The notes: generated by a model not told the origin, from the letters alone. A stretch of DNA of 64,000 bases from Streptomyces sp. NBC_01707 (GCF_041438805.1 NZ_CP109190.1:6634001-6698000), one strand, 5' to 3'; numbered from the stretch's first letter, positions 42,659 through 54,141 are shown. Program-made: numbers and translations.

Positions 42659-43543
42659 ATGCTCGGCCGTTGGCTGGGAAGCAAGAAGGCGACGCACGCG
42701 GCGGGCGGCAGCCCGCTCGCCGGACTCGCGGTGCCGCGCACCGCGGGAGTGCTGAGCTGCCGTGTGCTCGATCCGGTCAACGTGGCTGTGCAGCAGGCCG
42801 AGTTCGTGGTCACGGACAGTGCGGGCCGCAAGGTCGTCGGCGGTGAGACGGACCCTTACGGGAACGTCCTCGCCACCGTCCCGGCGGGTGAGTACCGGCT
42901 GGCCGTCACGGCGGAGGGCTTTACTCCGTTCCATGGTTCGGCCACCGTCGGCGAGAGCGGCCACGCGAGCCTCGGCGACGTGACGCTCCAGGTCTCCGCA
43001 CCCCCGCAGCTGCCCGCCGCCGGTGACTGGGAGATCGAACCGAACCACACACAGATCGGGTTCACCGCCCGCCACATCGGGCTGGCCCGTATCCACGGCC
43101 GGTTCAACACGTTCGCCGGTGCGGTGCGGATCGCCGACCGCATGGAGGACTCCGCCATGCACGTCATCATCGATGCGGCGTCGATCGACACGAACGTGCA
43201 GATGCGCGACGACCATCTGCGCTCCAGCGACTTCCTCGACGTCGGGCGCTACCCGACGCTCGAGTTCTACAGCGACCGTTTCGTCCACCGGGGCGGCAGC
43301 CGCTGGGGCGTCAGCGGCGCGCTGACCCTGCACGGCGTCAGCCGAACGGTGACGCTGGACACCCAGTACCTCGGCCTGGGCAACGGCCTCGAGGGCGAGA
43401 CCCGGGCGGCGTGCCGGGCCACCACCGAGCTGCACCGTGAGGACTTCACGCTGACCTGGCAGACCATGCTGGCCCGAGGTATCGCCGTCGTCGGACCCAG
43501 CATCGCCATCGACATGGACATCCAGATCGTCCCCAAGAGCTGA
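42659..43543 (+). CDS. YceI family protein with N-terminal carboxypeptidase-regulatory-like domain
   Basis: 294 residues. Residues about 35-110 look like a small beta-sandwich (CRVLDPVNVAVQQAEFVVTD to GEYRLAVTAEGFTPF) of the carboxypeptidase-regulatory type. Residues about 122-294 are a YceI lipocalin-like domain (WEIEPNHTQIGFTARHIG, then GRFNTFAGAVRI, then LHGVSRTV). YceI proteins bind isoprenoid or amphiphilic ligands. No signal peptide is seen. The start is a choice among in-frame codons; ATG at 42659 gives MLGRWLGSKK. Confidence 0.85.
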   Translation: MLGRWLGSKKATHAAGGSPLAGLAVPRTAGVLSCRVLDPVNVAVQQAEFVVTDSAGRKVVGGETDPYGNVLATVPAGEYRLAVTAEGFTPFHGSATVGESGHASLGDVTLQVSAPPQLPAAGDWEIEPNHTQIGFTARHIGLARIHGRFNTFAGAVRIADRMEDSAMHVIIDAASIDTNVQMRDDHLRSSDFLDVGRYPTLEFYSDRFVHRGGSRWGVSGALTLHGVSRTVTLDTQYLGLGNGLEGETRAACRATTELHREDFTLTWQTMLARGIAVVGPSIAIDMDIQIVPKS

Positions 43544-43576
43544 GCCCGGGGGAGGCCTGCGGGCGGGGCGCCGCCG

Positions 43577-43822
43577 CTAAGGCGCTTCCAGCCAACCCTC
43601 GTACTCCGCCGCGAACGCGTCGAGCGCTGCGGAGTCCAGCCGGCCGGCCGGGTCCTCGACGACCACCAGCCACTGGGCGTCCTCGGCGTCGTCCTCGCCG
43701 GCCAGTGCGTCGCGCACGAGCTGGGGCTCATCGGCGACACCGAAACGGTCGGCGAGCTCTCCGGCCACCTCCTCCGCCGTATCGCGGTCGGGCAGCACCA
43801 GTACATGTCTCACATCGCTCAC
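43577..43822 (-). CDS. Small conserved acidic protein
   Basis: 81 residues, starts MSDVRHVLVLPDRDTAEEVA and ends EYEGWLEAP; very acidic, alpha/beta pattern resembling a ferredoxin-like or regulator-of-RNase-E-like small domain. Function unknown. GTG at 43822 has both a GGAG and a GAGAAT -10-like element six bases upstream. It is divergent from holA. Confidence 0.7.
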   Translation of the reverse strand: MSDVRHVLVLPDRDTAEEVAGELADRFGVADEPQLVRDALAGEDDAEDAQWLVVVEDPAGRLDSAALDAFAAEYEGWLEAP

Positions 43823-43905
43823 CTGCCCATTCTCCGGTACGGCGGCGGGTGCGGGGACGGGCGGTCGAGCCGTGCTGTCAGTGGCGCGTGGGATGCTGGA
43901 CGGCG

Positions 43906-44892
43906 ATGGCCACCAGAAGGAATTCCACCGACGATCCGCTCGCCCCCCTCACGCTCGCCGTGGGCCAGGAGGACCTCCTCCTCGACCGTGCGGTGCAGCA
44001 GGTGGTGGCGGCGGCCCGGGCGTCCGACGCCGACACGGACGTCCGCGACCTCACCTCCGACCAGCTCCAGCCGGGCACTCTTGCCGAGCTGACGAGCCCT
44101 TCGCTCTTCGCCGAGCGCAAGGTGGTGATCGTGCGCAATGCGCAGGACCTCTCCGCCGACACGGTGAAGGACGTCAAGGCGTACCTCGGTGCGCCGGTCG
44201 AGGAGATCACGCTCGTGCTGCTCCATGCGGGCGGCGCCAAGGGCAAGGCGTTGCTGGACGCGGCGCGCAAGGCGGGTGCGCGGGAGGTCGCCTGCCCGAA
44301 GACGACCAAGCCCGCGGAGCGGCTGTCGTTCGTGCGGTCGGAGTTCCGGGCGCTGGGGCGTTCCGCGAGCCCCGAGGCGTGCCAGGCGCTCGTCGACTCC
44401 ATCGGCAGCGATCTGCGGGAGCTGGCGAGCGCGGTGTCGCAGCTGGTCGCGGATGTCGAGGGCACGATCGACGAGGCGGTGGTCGGGCGCTACTACACCG
44501 GTCGTGCGGAGGCGTCCAGCTTCACCGTTGCCGACCGGGCGGTGGAGGGGCGGGCGGCGGAGGCGCTGGAGGCGTTGCGCTGGTCGCTGTCGACCGGGGT
44601 GGCGCCCGTGCTGATCACCAGCGCGCTCGCGCAGGGCGTCCGGGCGATCGGCAAGCTGTCCTCGGCACGCGGGGGGCGTCCTGCGGATCTTGCGCGCGAG
44701 CTGGGGATGCCGCCGTGGAAGATCGATCGGGTGCGGCAGCAGATGCGGGGGTGGACACCGGACGGGGTGGCGGTCGCGCTGCGGGCGGTCGCGGATGCGG
44801 ACGCGGGGGTGAAGGGCGGCGGGGACGACCCCGAGTACGCCCTCGAGAAGGCCGTCGTTGCTGTTGCGCGGGCGGCGCGGAGCGGTCGGTGA
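43906..44892 (+). CDS. holA: DNA polymerase III subunit delta
   Basis: 328 residues, the clamp-loader subunit that opens the beta sliding clamp. Family blocks are TLAVGQEDLLLDRAV, SPSLFAERKVVIVRNA and FTVADRAVEGRAAEALEALR, and the C-terminal collar helices (LARELGMPPWKIDRVRQQ). The length is normal. ATG at 43906 is preceded by a -10-like GATGCT. Confidence 0.93.
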   Translation: MATRRNSTDDPLAPLTLAVGQEDLLLDRAVQQVVAAARASDADTDVRDLTSDQLQPGTLAELTSPSLFAERKVVIVRNAQDLSADTVKDVKAYLGAPVEEITLVLLHAGGAKGKALLDAARKAGAREVACPKTTKPAERLSFVRSEFRALGRSASPEACQALVDSIGSDLRELASAVSQLVADVEGTIDEAVVGRYYTGRAEASSFTVADRAVEGRAAEALEALRWSLSTGVAPVLITSALAQGVRAIGKLSSARGGRPADLARELGMPPWKIDRVRQQMRGWTPDGVAVALRAVADADAGVKGGGDDPEYALEKAVVAVARAARSGR

Positions 44893-44966
44893 CCGTGGGA
44901 CGGCCCGTTGACCGTGGGACGGCGAGGCAGGTGCCGGTCGTGACCGACTGAGCTAGAGCGGGTATG

Positions 44967-45017
44967 CCGAAGGCCCCGGTTCGTCGCCCTGGGGAGGGTG
45001 ACGAACCGGGGCCTCGG
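44967..45017. terminator. Bidirectional terminator holA / rpsT
   Basis: CCGAAGGCCCCGGTTCGTC pairs with GACGAACCGGGGCCTCGG (one bulge) around a 14-base loop, between convergent genes. Confidence 0.87.
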
Positions 45018-45134
45018 TTCTCGCTTGGTGCGCCGCACCCGCGTGGCGAACGCAGGTTCGGTGTGCGGCGCGGGGGCCGGGCAGGGGCGGGAGAGAGGGC
45101 CCGCTGGTCCGTTCCGGCAGTTACATCAGAAAGC

Positions 45135-45401
45135 TCAGCCCTGGAGGGCGGCAACCTTGGAGGCCAGCGCCGACTTCTTGTTGGCGGCGGCGTTCTTGTG
45201 GATGACGCCCTTCGAGACAGCCTTGTCGAGTGCGCGCGAAGCGTCGCGAACGGCCGTGGTGGCCTTCTCGACGTCGCCCGCTGCGGCAGCCTCACGGGCC
45301 TTGCGGATCGCGGTCTTGAGCGAGGACTTGACGGCCTTGTTGCGCAGGCGCGCCTTCTCGTTCGTCTTGTTCCGCTTGATCTGGGACTTGATGTTCGCCA
45401 C
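45135..45401 (-). CDS. rpsT: 30S ribosomal protein S20
   Basis: 88 residues, basic and alpha-helical: [15 protein letters not shown] start, [15 protein letters not shown] and [23 protein letters not shown] start at 45401 with AAAAGG upstream. Monocistronic, read away from lepA, with its own consensus-like promoter. Confidence 0.97.
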   Translation of the reverse strand: MANIKSQIKRNKTNEKARLRNKAVKSSLKTAIRKAREAAAAGDVEKATTAVRDASRALDKAVSKGVIHKNAAANKKSALASKVAALQG

Positions 45402-45449
45402 GAAAGAGCCTTTTCAGGTTCGTTGGATCTTCGATGTGCGCCCCGCCGC

Positions 45450-45478
45450 CCATAAGAGCCACGAGGCACAGCTGTCAA
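45450..45478 (-). promoter_or_regulatory. Promoter of rpsT
   Basis: Perfect -35 TTGACA (45473-45478), 17-base spacer, TTATGG (45450-45455), about 49 bases before the rpsT start. Confidence 0.6.
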
Positions 45479-45616
45479 CGGTACCAGCCGCGCTCCGACC
45501 GGCCCAAACCGGTCTCTGCCCCGCAGCCGTGGGACGATGGAAGCTACGTATCGATCCGACCGACCCGACATCGACCCGAGACACGGCGTTCGGCGTCTCA
45601 AGAATCAGGACCCTGC

Positions 45617-47491
45617 GTGCCCGCGACTCCTACCAACGTGCCCGAGCCGAGCCGTACCGACCCGGCGCTGATCCGCAACTTCTGCATCATCGCTCACATC
45701 GACCACGGCAAGTCGACGCTTGCCGACCGGATGCTCCAGCTGACGGGCGTGGTCGACCAGCGGCAGATGCGCGCTCAGTACCTCGACCGGATGGACATCG
45801 AGCGCGAGCGCGGCATCACCATCAAGTCCCAGGCGGTCCGTCTGCCGTGGGCGCCCACCACGGGCGAGGGCGAGGGCGCCACCCACGTCCTCAACATGAT
45901 CGACACCCCGGGCCACGTGGACTTCACGTACGAGGTCTCCCGCTCGCTCGCCGCCTGCGAGGGCACGGTCCTGCTGGTCGACGCCGCGCAGGGCATCGAG
46001 GCCCAGACGCTGGCCAACCTCTACCTGGCGATGGAGAACGACCTCACCATCGTTCCGGTGCTCAACAAGATCGACCTGCCGGCCGCGCAGCCCGAGAAGT
46101 TCTCCGAGGAGCTGGCCAACCTCATCGGCTGCCAGCCCGAGGACGTCCTCAAGGTCTCCGCGAAGACCGGTGTCGGCGTGGACGCCCTGCTGAACCGGGT
46201 GGTCAGGGACGTCCCGGCACCGATCGGCAAGGCCGATGCCCCGGCCCGCGCGATGATCTTCGACTCGGTCTACGACTCGTACCGCGGCGTGGTCACCTAT
46301 GTCCGTGTCGTCGACGGTCAGCTCAACAAGCGCGAGCGCATCAGGATGATGTCCACCGGCGCCACCCACGAGCTGCTGGAGATCGGTGTCTCCTCCCCGG
46401 AGATGACCCCGGCCGACGGCCTCGGGGTGGGCGAGGTGGGCTACATCATCACCGGTGTGAAGGACGTCCGGCAGTCCAAGGTCGGTGACACGATCACCTC
46501 CCTGAGCAAGGGCGCGACCGAGGCGCTCGGCGGTTACAAGGACCCCAAGCCGATGGTGTTCTCGGGTCTGTATCCGCTGGACGGGTCCGACTACCCGGAC
46601 CTGCGCGAGGCCCTCGACAAGCTCCAGCTCAACGACGCCGCCCTGGTGTACGAGCCGGAGACCTCCGCGGCCCTCGGCTTCGGCTTCCGTGTCGGCTTCC
46701 TCGGGCTGCTGCACCTCGACGTGATCCGCGAGCGCCTGGAGCGCGAGTTCGGTCTGGAGCTCATCGCCACCGCCCCCAACGTGGTCTACCGCGTCGAGAT
46801 GGAGGACGGCAGCGAACACACCGTCACCAACCCGAGCGAGTTCCCCGAGGGTAAGATCGACAAGGTGCACGAGCCGGTCGTACGTGCCACCGTCCTCGCC
46901 CCCAGCGAGTTCATCGGCGCGATCATGGAGCTCTGCCAGAACCGGCGCGGCACCCTGCTCGGCATGGACTACCTCTCCGAGGACCGGGTCGAGATCCGGT
47001 ACACCCTGCCCCTCGCCGAGATCGTCTTCGACTTCTTCGACCAGCTGAAGTCCAAGACCCGCGGCTACGCCTCGCTCGACTACGAGCCCACCGGCGAGCA
47101 GTCCGCCCAGCTCGTCAAGGTCGACATCCTGCTGCACGGCGACAAGGTCGACGCGTTCTCCGCGGTCACGCACAAGGACAAGGCGTACGCGTACGGCGTG
47201 CGGCTCGTCGCCAAGCTGCGTGAGCTCATCCCGCGGCAGAACTTCGAGGTGCCGATCCAGGCGGCCATCGGCTCCCGGGTCATCGCCCGTGAGACGGTCC
47301 GCGCCATCCGCAAGGACGTTCTCGCCAAGTGCTACGGCGGTGACATCTCCCGTAAGCGGAAGCTGCTGGAGAAGCAGAAGGAGGGCAAGAAGCGGATGAA
47401 GATGGTCGGCAACGTGGAGGTGCCGCAGGAGGCCTTCATCGCCGTTCTGTCCACCGACGAGTCCGGCGGGGAGAGCAAGGGCAAGAAGTAG
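45617..47491 (+). CDS. lepA: Elongation factor 4 (LepA)
   Basis: 624 residues; translation GTPase that can back-translocate ribosomes. G1 AHIDHGKST at about 25-33, [22 protein letters not shown], then EF-G-like domains and the LepA-specific C-terminal domain ([20 protein letters not shown]). GTG at 45617 follows AGGA. A strong terminator follows. Confidence 0.96.
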   Translation: MPATPTNVPEPSRTDPALIRNFCIIAHIDHGKSTLADRMLQLTGVVDQRQMRAQYLDRMDIERERGITIKSQAVRLPWAPTTGEGEGATHVLNMIDTPGHVDFTYEVSRSLAACEGTVLLVDAAQGIEAQTLANLYLAMENDLTIVPVLNKIDLPAAQPEKFSEELANLIGCQPEDVLKVSAKTGVGVDALLNRVVRDVPAPIGKADAPARAMIFDSVYDSYRGVVTYVRVVDGQLNKRERIRMMSTGATHELLEIGVSSPEMTPADGLGVGEVGYIITGVKDVRQSKVGDTITSLSKGATEALGGYKDPKPMVFSGLYPLDGSDYPDLREALDKLQLNDAALVYEPETSAALGFGFRVGFLGLLHLDVIRERLEREFGLELIATAPNVVYRVEMEDGSEHTVTNPSEFPEGKIDKVHEPVVRATVLAPSEFIGAIMELCQNRRGTLLGMDYLSEDRVEIRYTLPLAEIVFDFFDQLKSKTRGYASLDYEPTGEQSAQLVKVDILLHGDKVDAFSAVTHKDKAYAYGVRLVAKLRELIPRQNFEVPIQAAIGSRVIARETVRAIRKDVLAKCYGGDISRKRKLLEKQKEGKKRMKMVGNVEVPQEAFIAVLSTDESGGESKGKK

Positions 47492-47555
47492 TCCCCGCGG
47501 GATTTCCGCTTCTGTCCCGGCTTGAACCACGCTGCCCCTACTCGGTGGTAGCCCC

Positions 47556-47600
47556 AACGGACCCCTGCGTCGCAGCACCCTGCGGCGTGGGGGTCCGTTT
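47556..47600 (+). terminator. Terminator after lepA
   Basis: ACGGACCCC(TGCGTCGCA) pairs with (TGCGGCG)TGGGGGTCCGT and is followed by TTGTTA. Confidence 0.83.
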
Positions 47601-47806
47601 GTTATGAAGCGGCGTCCGATTGCCTCTTACGCGGCGGACGTGTGCGCTCTACCCTGATCACGACTCGTAGTTACTCGCGAGTTAAACAAGCGGAATCACG
47701 CACGCAGGATCAGCACGCAGTCGGACGCACGTAAGCAGGAACAAGCAGCAGCACGCAGCAACCAAACAACCGGTCGTGAAGCACTGCCGCAGGCCCGGAG
47801 GATGTC
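47601..47806. promoter_or_regulatory. Upstream region of the acyl-CoA ligase gene
   Basis: Contains TACCCT (47650-47655, -10 candidate), a palindrome at 47671-47684, and a 70-base stretch with repeated CACGCA/GCAGCA words (47696-47765). No gene. Confidence 0.45.
47671..47684. promoter_or_regulatory. Palindromic candidate operator of the acyl-CoA ligase gene
   Basis: TTACTCGCGAGTTA with a perfect ACTCGCGAGT core, about 10 bases downstream of the presumed transcription start. Shape and position fit a TetR-family repressor of fatty-acid degradation; the regulator is not in the window. Confidence 0.5.
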
Positions 47807-49696
<1,890 letters not shown>

Positions 49697-49706
49697 GCAC
49701 GGCCCA

Positions 49707-49742
49707 CGGTGCGGACGGGGCGGGACCGCCCCGTCCGCACCG
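49707..49742 (+). terminator. Terminator after the acyl-CoA ligase gene
   Basis: Perfect 17-base inverted repeat CGGTGCGGACGGGGCGG and complement with a two-base centre. Confidence 0.88.
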
Positions 49743-49901
49743 CTGTTCCCGAAGCCCCGTTCCTGCTCGTCGTTCCTGTGTCTTCTCCTCCCACTTCGGT
49801 AACTCGGTGCTTCTGGGGAGGGTCGGTCTGTCACTCTGTCCGTGTCGTCAGCGGCACACGGCGCCAAACAGGCCGTGCGAGAACAGGTCAGGAGCGGCGC
49901 C

Positions 49902-51875
49902 ATGGGGCCCATTCCCTTGCAGCGGGACACCGTTCAGCGTCCCGGAAACCACGTCGGGCGGGCGGACGCGCAGCCGGTCGCCCGGACGAGCCTGCCGGGG
50001 AATCTCCTCGCGCCGGCCGCCGCGCGCCGGTTCGTCCGGGCCGCCCTCGCCGAGTGGACCGGGCTCGGGCTGCCCGCGGCGGTGGGCTTCAGCGACCGGC
50101 TGGCCGACGACGCGGTGACCGTCGCCGATGAGCTGGTCACCAACGCCGTCGTGCACGCCGGCACCACCGTCGAGCTGCTCTTCCGGCTGGAGGAGGCGGC
50201 CGAGGACGAGGCCGCAGCCCTGGTGCTGGAGGTCGCCGACCACCACCCCGCCCGGTCCGTACGCAGCGAACGCCCTGACCCGGTGCCCGCGGCGGACCCG
50301 GACGACCCGGCCGAGGTCGGGCGCGGGCTGCAGGTCGTCGCCGCGCTCGCCGAGCGCTGGGGCATCACGTACCGCACCGGCCTCAAGACCGTCTGGGCCC
50401 GGCTGCCCGTCGACGACTGGACCGCGTTGCCCGAGGCGGCCGCGGAGCCGGAGCTCCGGAGCGGTCTGCGCACCGCCGAACTGCTCGCCCCCACCGCCCG
50501 GCGCGCTCTGCGCGACGACGCGGACTGGGCGGGCCGCGGTGCGCTCTCGTTCCTCGCCGAGGCGTCCGACCTGCTCGCCGGCCAGCTCGACGAGGACATC
50601 GTGGCGGCGCTCGCCGGGCAGTTACTCGTGCCCAGACTCGCCGACTGGTGCGCGATCTGGCTGGAGCCGGAGAACGGTGGGCCCGCGGCCGTCCCCCGGC
50701 TCGCGAGCGTCTGGCACCGTGACGAGGCGGAGACCGGGCAGCTGCGCACCGTGCTGGAGCGGGACCCGATCCGGCTGCCGGAGCGGGTGGGCACCGGGCC
50801 CGTCTCCATGCCGTGGCCCGGGGCCGACGAGGACGGGGCAGGACCGGGCGCCGACAGGCGCTCCAACGGCCGTGCGGGGGCCGCGCTCGCCTATCGGATA
50901 ACCGCCGGCGGCCGCACGCTCGGAGCCGTACTCCTGGGACGGGAGGGCATCGCCCGCGTCCCCGACGGGGTGACCGCGCTGATCGAGGACTTCGTACGCC
51001 GTGTCGGCCTCGCCGTCGGCGCCGCCCGCGCCTACACCCGACAGGCCACCATCAGCCGCATCCTGCAGCGCGGACTGCTGCCCAGCAAGGTCGCCGACAT
51101 CCCCGGAGTGACCAGCTCACTGGTGTACGAGCCCAGTGACGACGGCGTCGTCGGTGGTGACTTCTACGACATCTTCGCGTGTCCCGGCGATCGCTGGTGC
51201 TTCATCCTCGGCGATGTGCAGGGCAGCGGTCCCGAGGCCGCCGTCGTCACCGGCCTCGCCCGGCCCTGGCTGCGGTTGCTGGCCCGGGAGGGCTTCCGCG
51301 TCGGCGAGGTGCTGGACCGGCTCAACCGGCTGCTCCTCGACGACGCGATGGAGACCGCCGAGGCCGCCGCCCTCATGGTCGCCGCCGCAGGCGGGCAGCA
51401 CCTGACGGAGGGCGGCCAGCATCTGCGGGAGGACGGCCAGCAGCTGCCGGACGGCGGGCAGCCCCGGTTCCTCTCGCTGCTGTACGGGGAGATGGTGCCC
51501 CTGCCCGGCGGCGGGGTGCGTTGCACGCTGGCCAGCGCAGGCCACCCGCTGCCGCTGCTGCTGCGCCCGGACGGCACCGTGCGGCCCGCCGCCGAGCCGC
51601 AGGTGCTGCTCGGGGTCATCGAGGACGTCGCGTACGAGAGCCAGAGCTTCGACCTGGCGCCGGGCGACAGCCTGCTGTGCGTCACGGACGGGGTGACGGA
51701 GCGGCGCTCCGGGCCGCTGATGTTCGACGACGGGGACGGTCTGGCCCAGGCGCTGGCCGGCTGCGCCGGGCTGACCGCGGAAGGGATCGCGGACCGCATC
51801 AAACGGGCCGTCCACGAGTTCGCCGAGCGGCCCCCGGACGACGATCTGGCGCTGGTCGTGCTGCAGGCCCAATGA
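49902..51875 (+). CDS. SpoIIE-type PP2C phosphatase with N-terminal histidine-kinase-like ATPase domain
   Basis: 657 residues. N-terminal HATPase_c-like domain (about 40-165; ELVTNAVVHAG near 77) as in anti-sigma factors of the RsbW type, a GAF-like middle (about 190-370), and a C-terminal SpoIIE/PP2C domain with LQRGLLP, GGDFYD (metal-binding Asp about 420) and LGDVQGSGPEAA. It can be read as a combined anti-sigma-factor kinase / anti-anti-sigma phosphatase, common in Streptomyces. Residues about 500-522 hold a GGQHL-type repeat inserted in the phosphatase domain. ATG at 49902 with AGGAG is preferred to GTG at 49842. The partner is unknown. Confidence 0.9.
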   Translation: MGPIPLQRDTVQRPGNHVGRADAQPVARTSLPGNLLAPAAARRFVRAALAEWTGLGLPAAVGFSDRLADDAVTVADELVTNAVVHAGTTVELLFRLEEAAEDEAAALVLEVADHHPARSVRSERPDPVPAADPDDPAEVGRGLQVVAALAERWGITYRTGLKTVWARLPVDDWTALPEAAAEPELRSGLRTAELLAPTARRALRDDADWAGRGALSFLAEASDLLAGQLDEDIVAALAGQLLVPRLADWCAIWLEPENGGPAAVPRLASVWHRDEAETGQLRTVLERDPIRLPERVGTGPVSMPWPGADEDGAGPGADRRSNGRAGAALAYRITAGGRTLGAVLLGREGIARVPDGVTALIEDFVRRVGLAVGAARAYTRQATISRILQRGLLPSKVADIPGVTSSLVYEPSDDGVVGGDFYDIFACPGDRWCFILGDVQGSGPEAAVVTGLARPWLRLLAREGFRVGEVLDRLNRLLLDDAMETAEAAALMVAAAGGQHLTEGGQHLREDGQQLPDGGQPRFLSLLYGEMVPLPGGGVRCTLASAGHPLPLLLRPDGTVRPAAEPQVLLGVIEDVAYESQSFDLAPGDSLLCVTDGVTERRSGPLMFDDGDGLAQALAGCAGLTAEGIADRIKRAVHEFAERPPDDDLALVVLQAQ

Positions 51876-51917
51876 GCGTGGGCCGGGAACGGCCGGCGGC
51901 GAGTGACAATGGACGGT

Positions 51918-53150
51918 ATGCCTTCCGTACTGCCCGATGGTGAACCCGTGCCCGACGACGGGGCCCTGCCCCGCCATGCCCTGGAAGGCGCCGCCGACCG
52001 CCCGCTCGGCTTCTACCTGCATGTGCCGTACTGCGCGACCCGCTGCGGCTACTGCGACTTCAACACGTACACCGCGACCGAGCTGCGCGGCTCCGGCGGT
52101 GCATTGGCCTCCCGGGACAACTACGCCGCCCACCTGATCGGCGAGGTCCGGCAGGCCCGCAAGGTACTCGGCGACGACCCGCGGCCGGTCCGTACGGTGT
52201 TCGTCGGCGGCGGCACGCCCACGCTGCTGGCTGCCGGGGATCTCGTACGGATGCTGGCGGCGATCCGGGACGAGTTCGGGCTCGCCGACGACGCGGAGAT
52301 CACGACCGAGGCCAATCCGGAGTCCGTCGATCCGGCCTATCTGTCGGAGCTGCGGGAAGGCGGCTTCAACCGGATCTCGTTCGGGATGCAGAGTGCGCGT
52401 CAGCACGTGCTGAAGATCCTCGACCGTACGCACACGCCGGGGCGACCCGAGGCATGCGTCGCCGAGGCGAGAGCCGCGGGCTTCGAGCACGTCAACCTCG
52501 ACCTGATCTACGGCACCCCCGGCGAGTCCGACGACGACTGGCGGGCCTCGCTGGACGCGGCCATCGGGGCGGGGCCGGACCACGTGTCCGCCTACGCGCT
52601 GATCGTCGAGGAGGGGACGCAGCTGGCGCGCCGGATCCGGCGCGGCGAGGTTCCGATGACGGACGACGACGTCCACGCCGACCGCTATCTGATCGCCGAC
52701 GAGGCGATGGCCGCGGCGGGCTTCTCCTGGTACGAGGTGTCGAACTGGGCCCGGACGCCGGAGGGGCGGTGCCTGCACAACGAGCTGTACTGGCGGGGCG
52801 CCGACTGGTGGGGGGCCGGGCCGGGCGCGCACAGCCATGTGGGCGGGGTGCGGTGGTGGAACGTCAAGCATCCCGGTGCGTACGCGCAGGCACTGGCGGA
52901 AGGGCGGTCGCCGGGAGCGGGACGCGAGGTGCTCTCCGAGGAGGACCGTCGCGTCGAACGGATCCTGCTGGAGCTGCGGCTGGTCGACGGCTGTCCGCTG
53001 TCGCTGCTGGCACCGGCCGGACTGGCCGCGGCGGGACGAGCGGTGGCGGACGGGTTGCTGGAGGAGGCGTCCTATGCGGAGGGTCGGGCCGTGCTGACCC
53101 TGCGGGGCCGGCTCCTTGCGGACGCGGTCGTCAGGGACCTGGTGGACTGA
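51918..53150 (+). CDS. hemW: Radical SAM heme chaperone HemW (coproporphyrinogen III oxidase-like)
   Basis: 410 residues with the radical SAM cluster motif CATRCGYC (Cys39, Cys43, Cys46), FVGGGTPTLL, EANPESVD and GMQSARQHVLKILDR, and a C-terminal HemN-type domain. Former hemN annotation; family members with this spacing insert heme into respiratory proteins rather than oxidise coproporphyrinogen. ATG at 51918 is preferred (GACAAT seven bases upstream); ATG 51909 or GTG 51903 are in frame. Confidence 0.92.
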   Translation: MPSVLPDGEPVPDDGALPRHALEGAADRPLGFYLHVPYCATRCGYCDFNTYTATELRGSGGALASRDNYAAHLIGEVRQARKVLGDDPRPVRTVFVGGGTPTLLAAGDLVRMLAAIRDEFGLADDAEITTEANPESVDPAYLSELREGGFNRISFGMQSARQHVLKILDRTHTPGRPEACVAEARAAGFEHVNLDLIYGTPGESDDDWRASLDAAIGAGPDHVSAYALIVEEGTQLARRIRRGEVPMTDDDVHADRYLIADEAMAAAGFSWYEVSNWARTPEGRCLHNELYWRGADWWGAGPGAHSHVGGVRWWNVKHPGAYAQALAEGRSPGAGREVLSEEDRRVERILLELRLVDGCPLSLLAPAGLAAAGRAVADGLLEEASYAEGRAVLTLRGRLLADAVVRDLVD

Positions 53151-53156
53151 TGGGGA

Positions 53157-53192
53157 CCGGTGGGGGTGCGGGCGCGCCCGCACCCCCACCGG
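53157..53192. terminator. Bidirectional terminator hemW / DUF3097 gene
   Basis: Perfect 17-base inverted repeat beginning CCGGTGGGGGTGCGGGC, between convergent genes. Confidence 0.85.
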
Positions 53193-53294
53193 GTCGTGCC
53201 CGAAACCGGGGGCTCCGCCCTCGCATCCCGGCCCGCGCACCCCGGACGGACCGAAGGCGTCCGAGCCCGGTCACGGCGGGCGCGGCGGCCCTGC

Positions 53295-54116
53295 CTACCC
53301 CGTGGGCGCCGTGACGAAGTCGATCAGCTCCTCCACCCGGCCCAGCAGCGCCGGCTCCAGGTCGCGGTACGAGCGGACCGTGGACAGGATGTGCTGCCAC
53401 GCCGCCCCTGTGTTCTCCGGCCAGCCCAGCGACCGGCACACGCCCGTCTTCCAGTCCTGGCCGCGCGGGACCACCGGCCAGCTCGCGATGCCGACCGACG
53501 ACGGCTTCACCGCCTCCCAGACGTCGATGTAGGGGTGGCCCACCACCAGCACGTTCGCGTCCGTGACCTCGCCCGCGATCCTCGACTCCTTGGAACCGGG
53601 GACCAAGTGGTCGACCAGGACGCCCAGTCGCGCGTCCGGGCCGGGGGCGAAGTCGCGGACGACGGCCGGGAGGTCGTCGATGCCCTCCAGGTACTCGACG
53701 ACCACGCCCTCGATGCGCAGGTCGTCGCCCCAGACCCGTTCGACCAGCTCCGCGTCGTGCCGGCCCTCGACATAGATCCGGCCGGCCCGTGCCACCCGCG
53801 CCCGCGCCCCGGGGACGGCGAGCGAGCCGGAGGCCGTGCGGGCGGGGCGTACGGGACCGGGCGCCGACGGGCGTACGAGGGTGACGACCCGGCCCTCCAG
53901 CAGGAAGCCGCGAGGTTCCATCGGGAACACCCGTTGCTTGCCGAAACGGTCCTCCAGGGTCACCGTCGGGCCCTGAGCCGTCCTCTCGCAGCGGATCACG
54001 GCACCGCAGAAGCCGCTGGAGACCTCCTCCACGACCAGATCGGGCTCGGCGGGGACCTCGGGAACGGGGGCGGACTTCTTCCACGGTGGGGTCAGATCCG
54101 GGTGGTAGCTGCGCAT
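53295..54116 (-). CDS. DUF3097 family protein
   Basis: 273 residues, recognised as the actinobacterial DUF3097 family. Starts MRSYHPDLTPPWKK, then a beta-barrel-like part (GAVIRCERTAQGPTVTLEDR), and an alpha/beta part that looks like a TOPRIM-related fold (IYVEGRHDAELVERVWGDDL, VVVEYLEGIDDL, DARLGVLVDHLVPGSKE): an EGxxD block followed by acidic motifs. A nucleic-acid function is therefore possible but unproven. A -10 box lies six bases before ATG. Confidence 0.85.
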   Translation of the reverse strand: MRSYHPDLTPPWKKSAPVPEVPAEPDLVVEEVSSGFCGAVIRCERTAQGPTVTLEDRFGKQRVFPMEPRGFLLEGRVVTLVRPSAPGPVRPARTASGSLAVPGARARVARAGRIYVEGRHDAELVERVWGDDLRIEGVVVEYLEGIDDLPAVVRDFAPGPDARLGVLVDHLVPGSKESRIAGEVTDANVLVVGHPYIDVWEAVKPSSVGIASWPVVPRGQDWKTGVCRSLGWPENTGAAWQHILSTVRSYRDLEPALLGRVEELIDFVTAPTG

Positions 54117-54122
54117 CGGACG

Positions 54123-54128
54123 ACGATA
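54123..54128 (-). promoter_or_regulatory. -10 box of the DUF3097 gene
   Basis: TATCGT on the minus strand, six bases before ATG at 54116; no ribosome binding site. Confidence 0.5.
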
Positions 54129-54141
54129 GGACGGGAACGGC

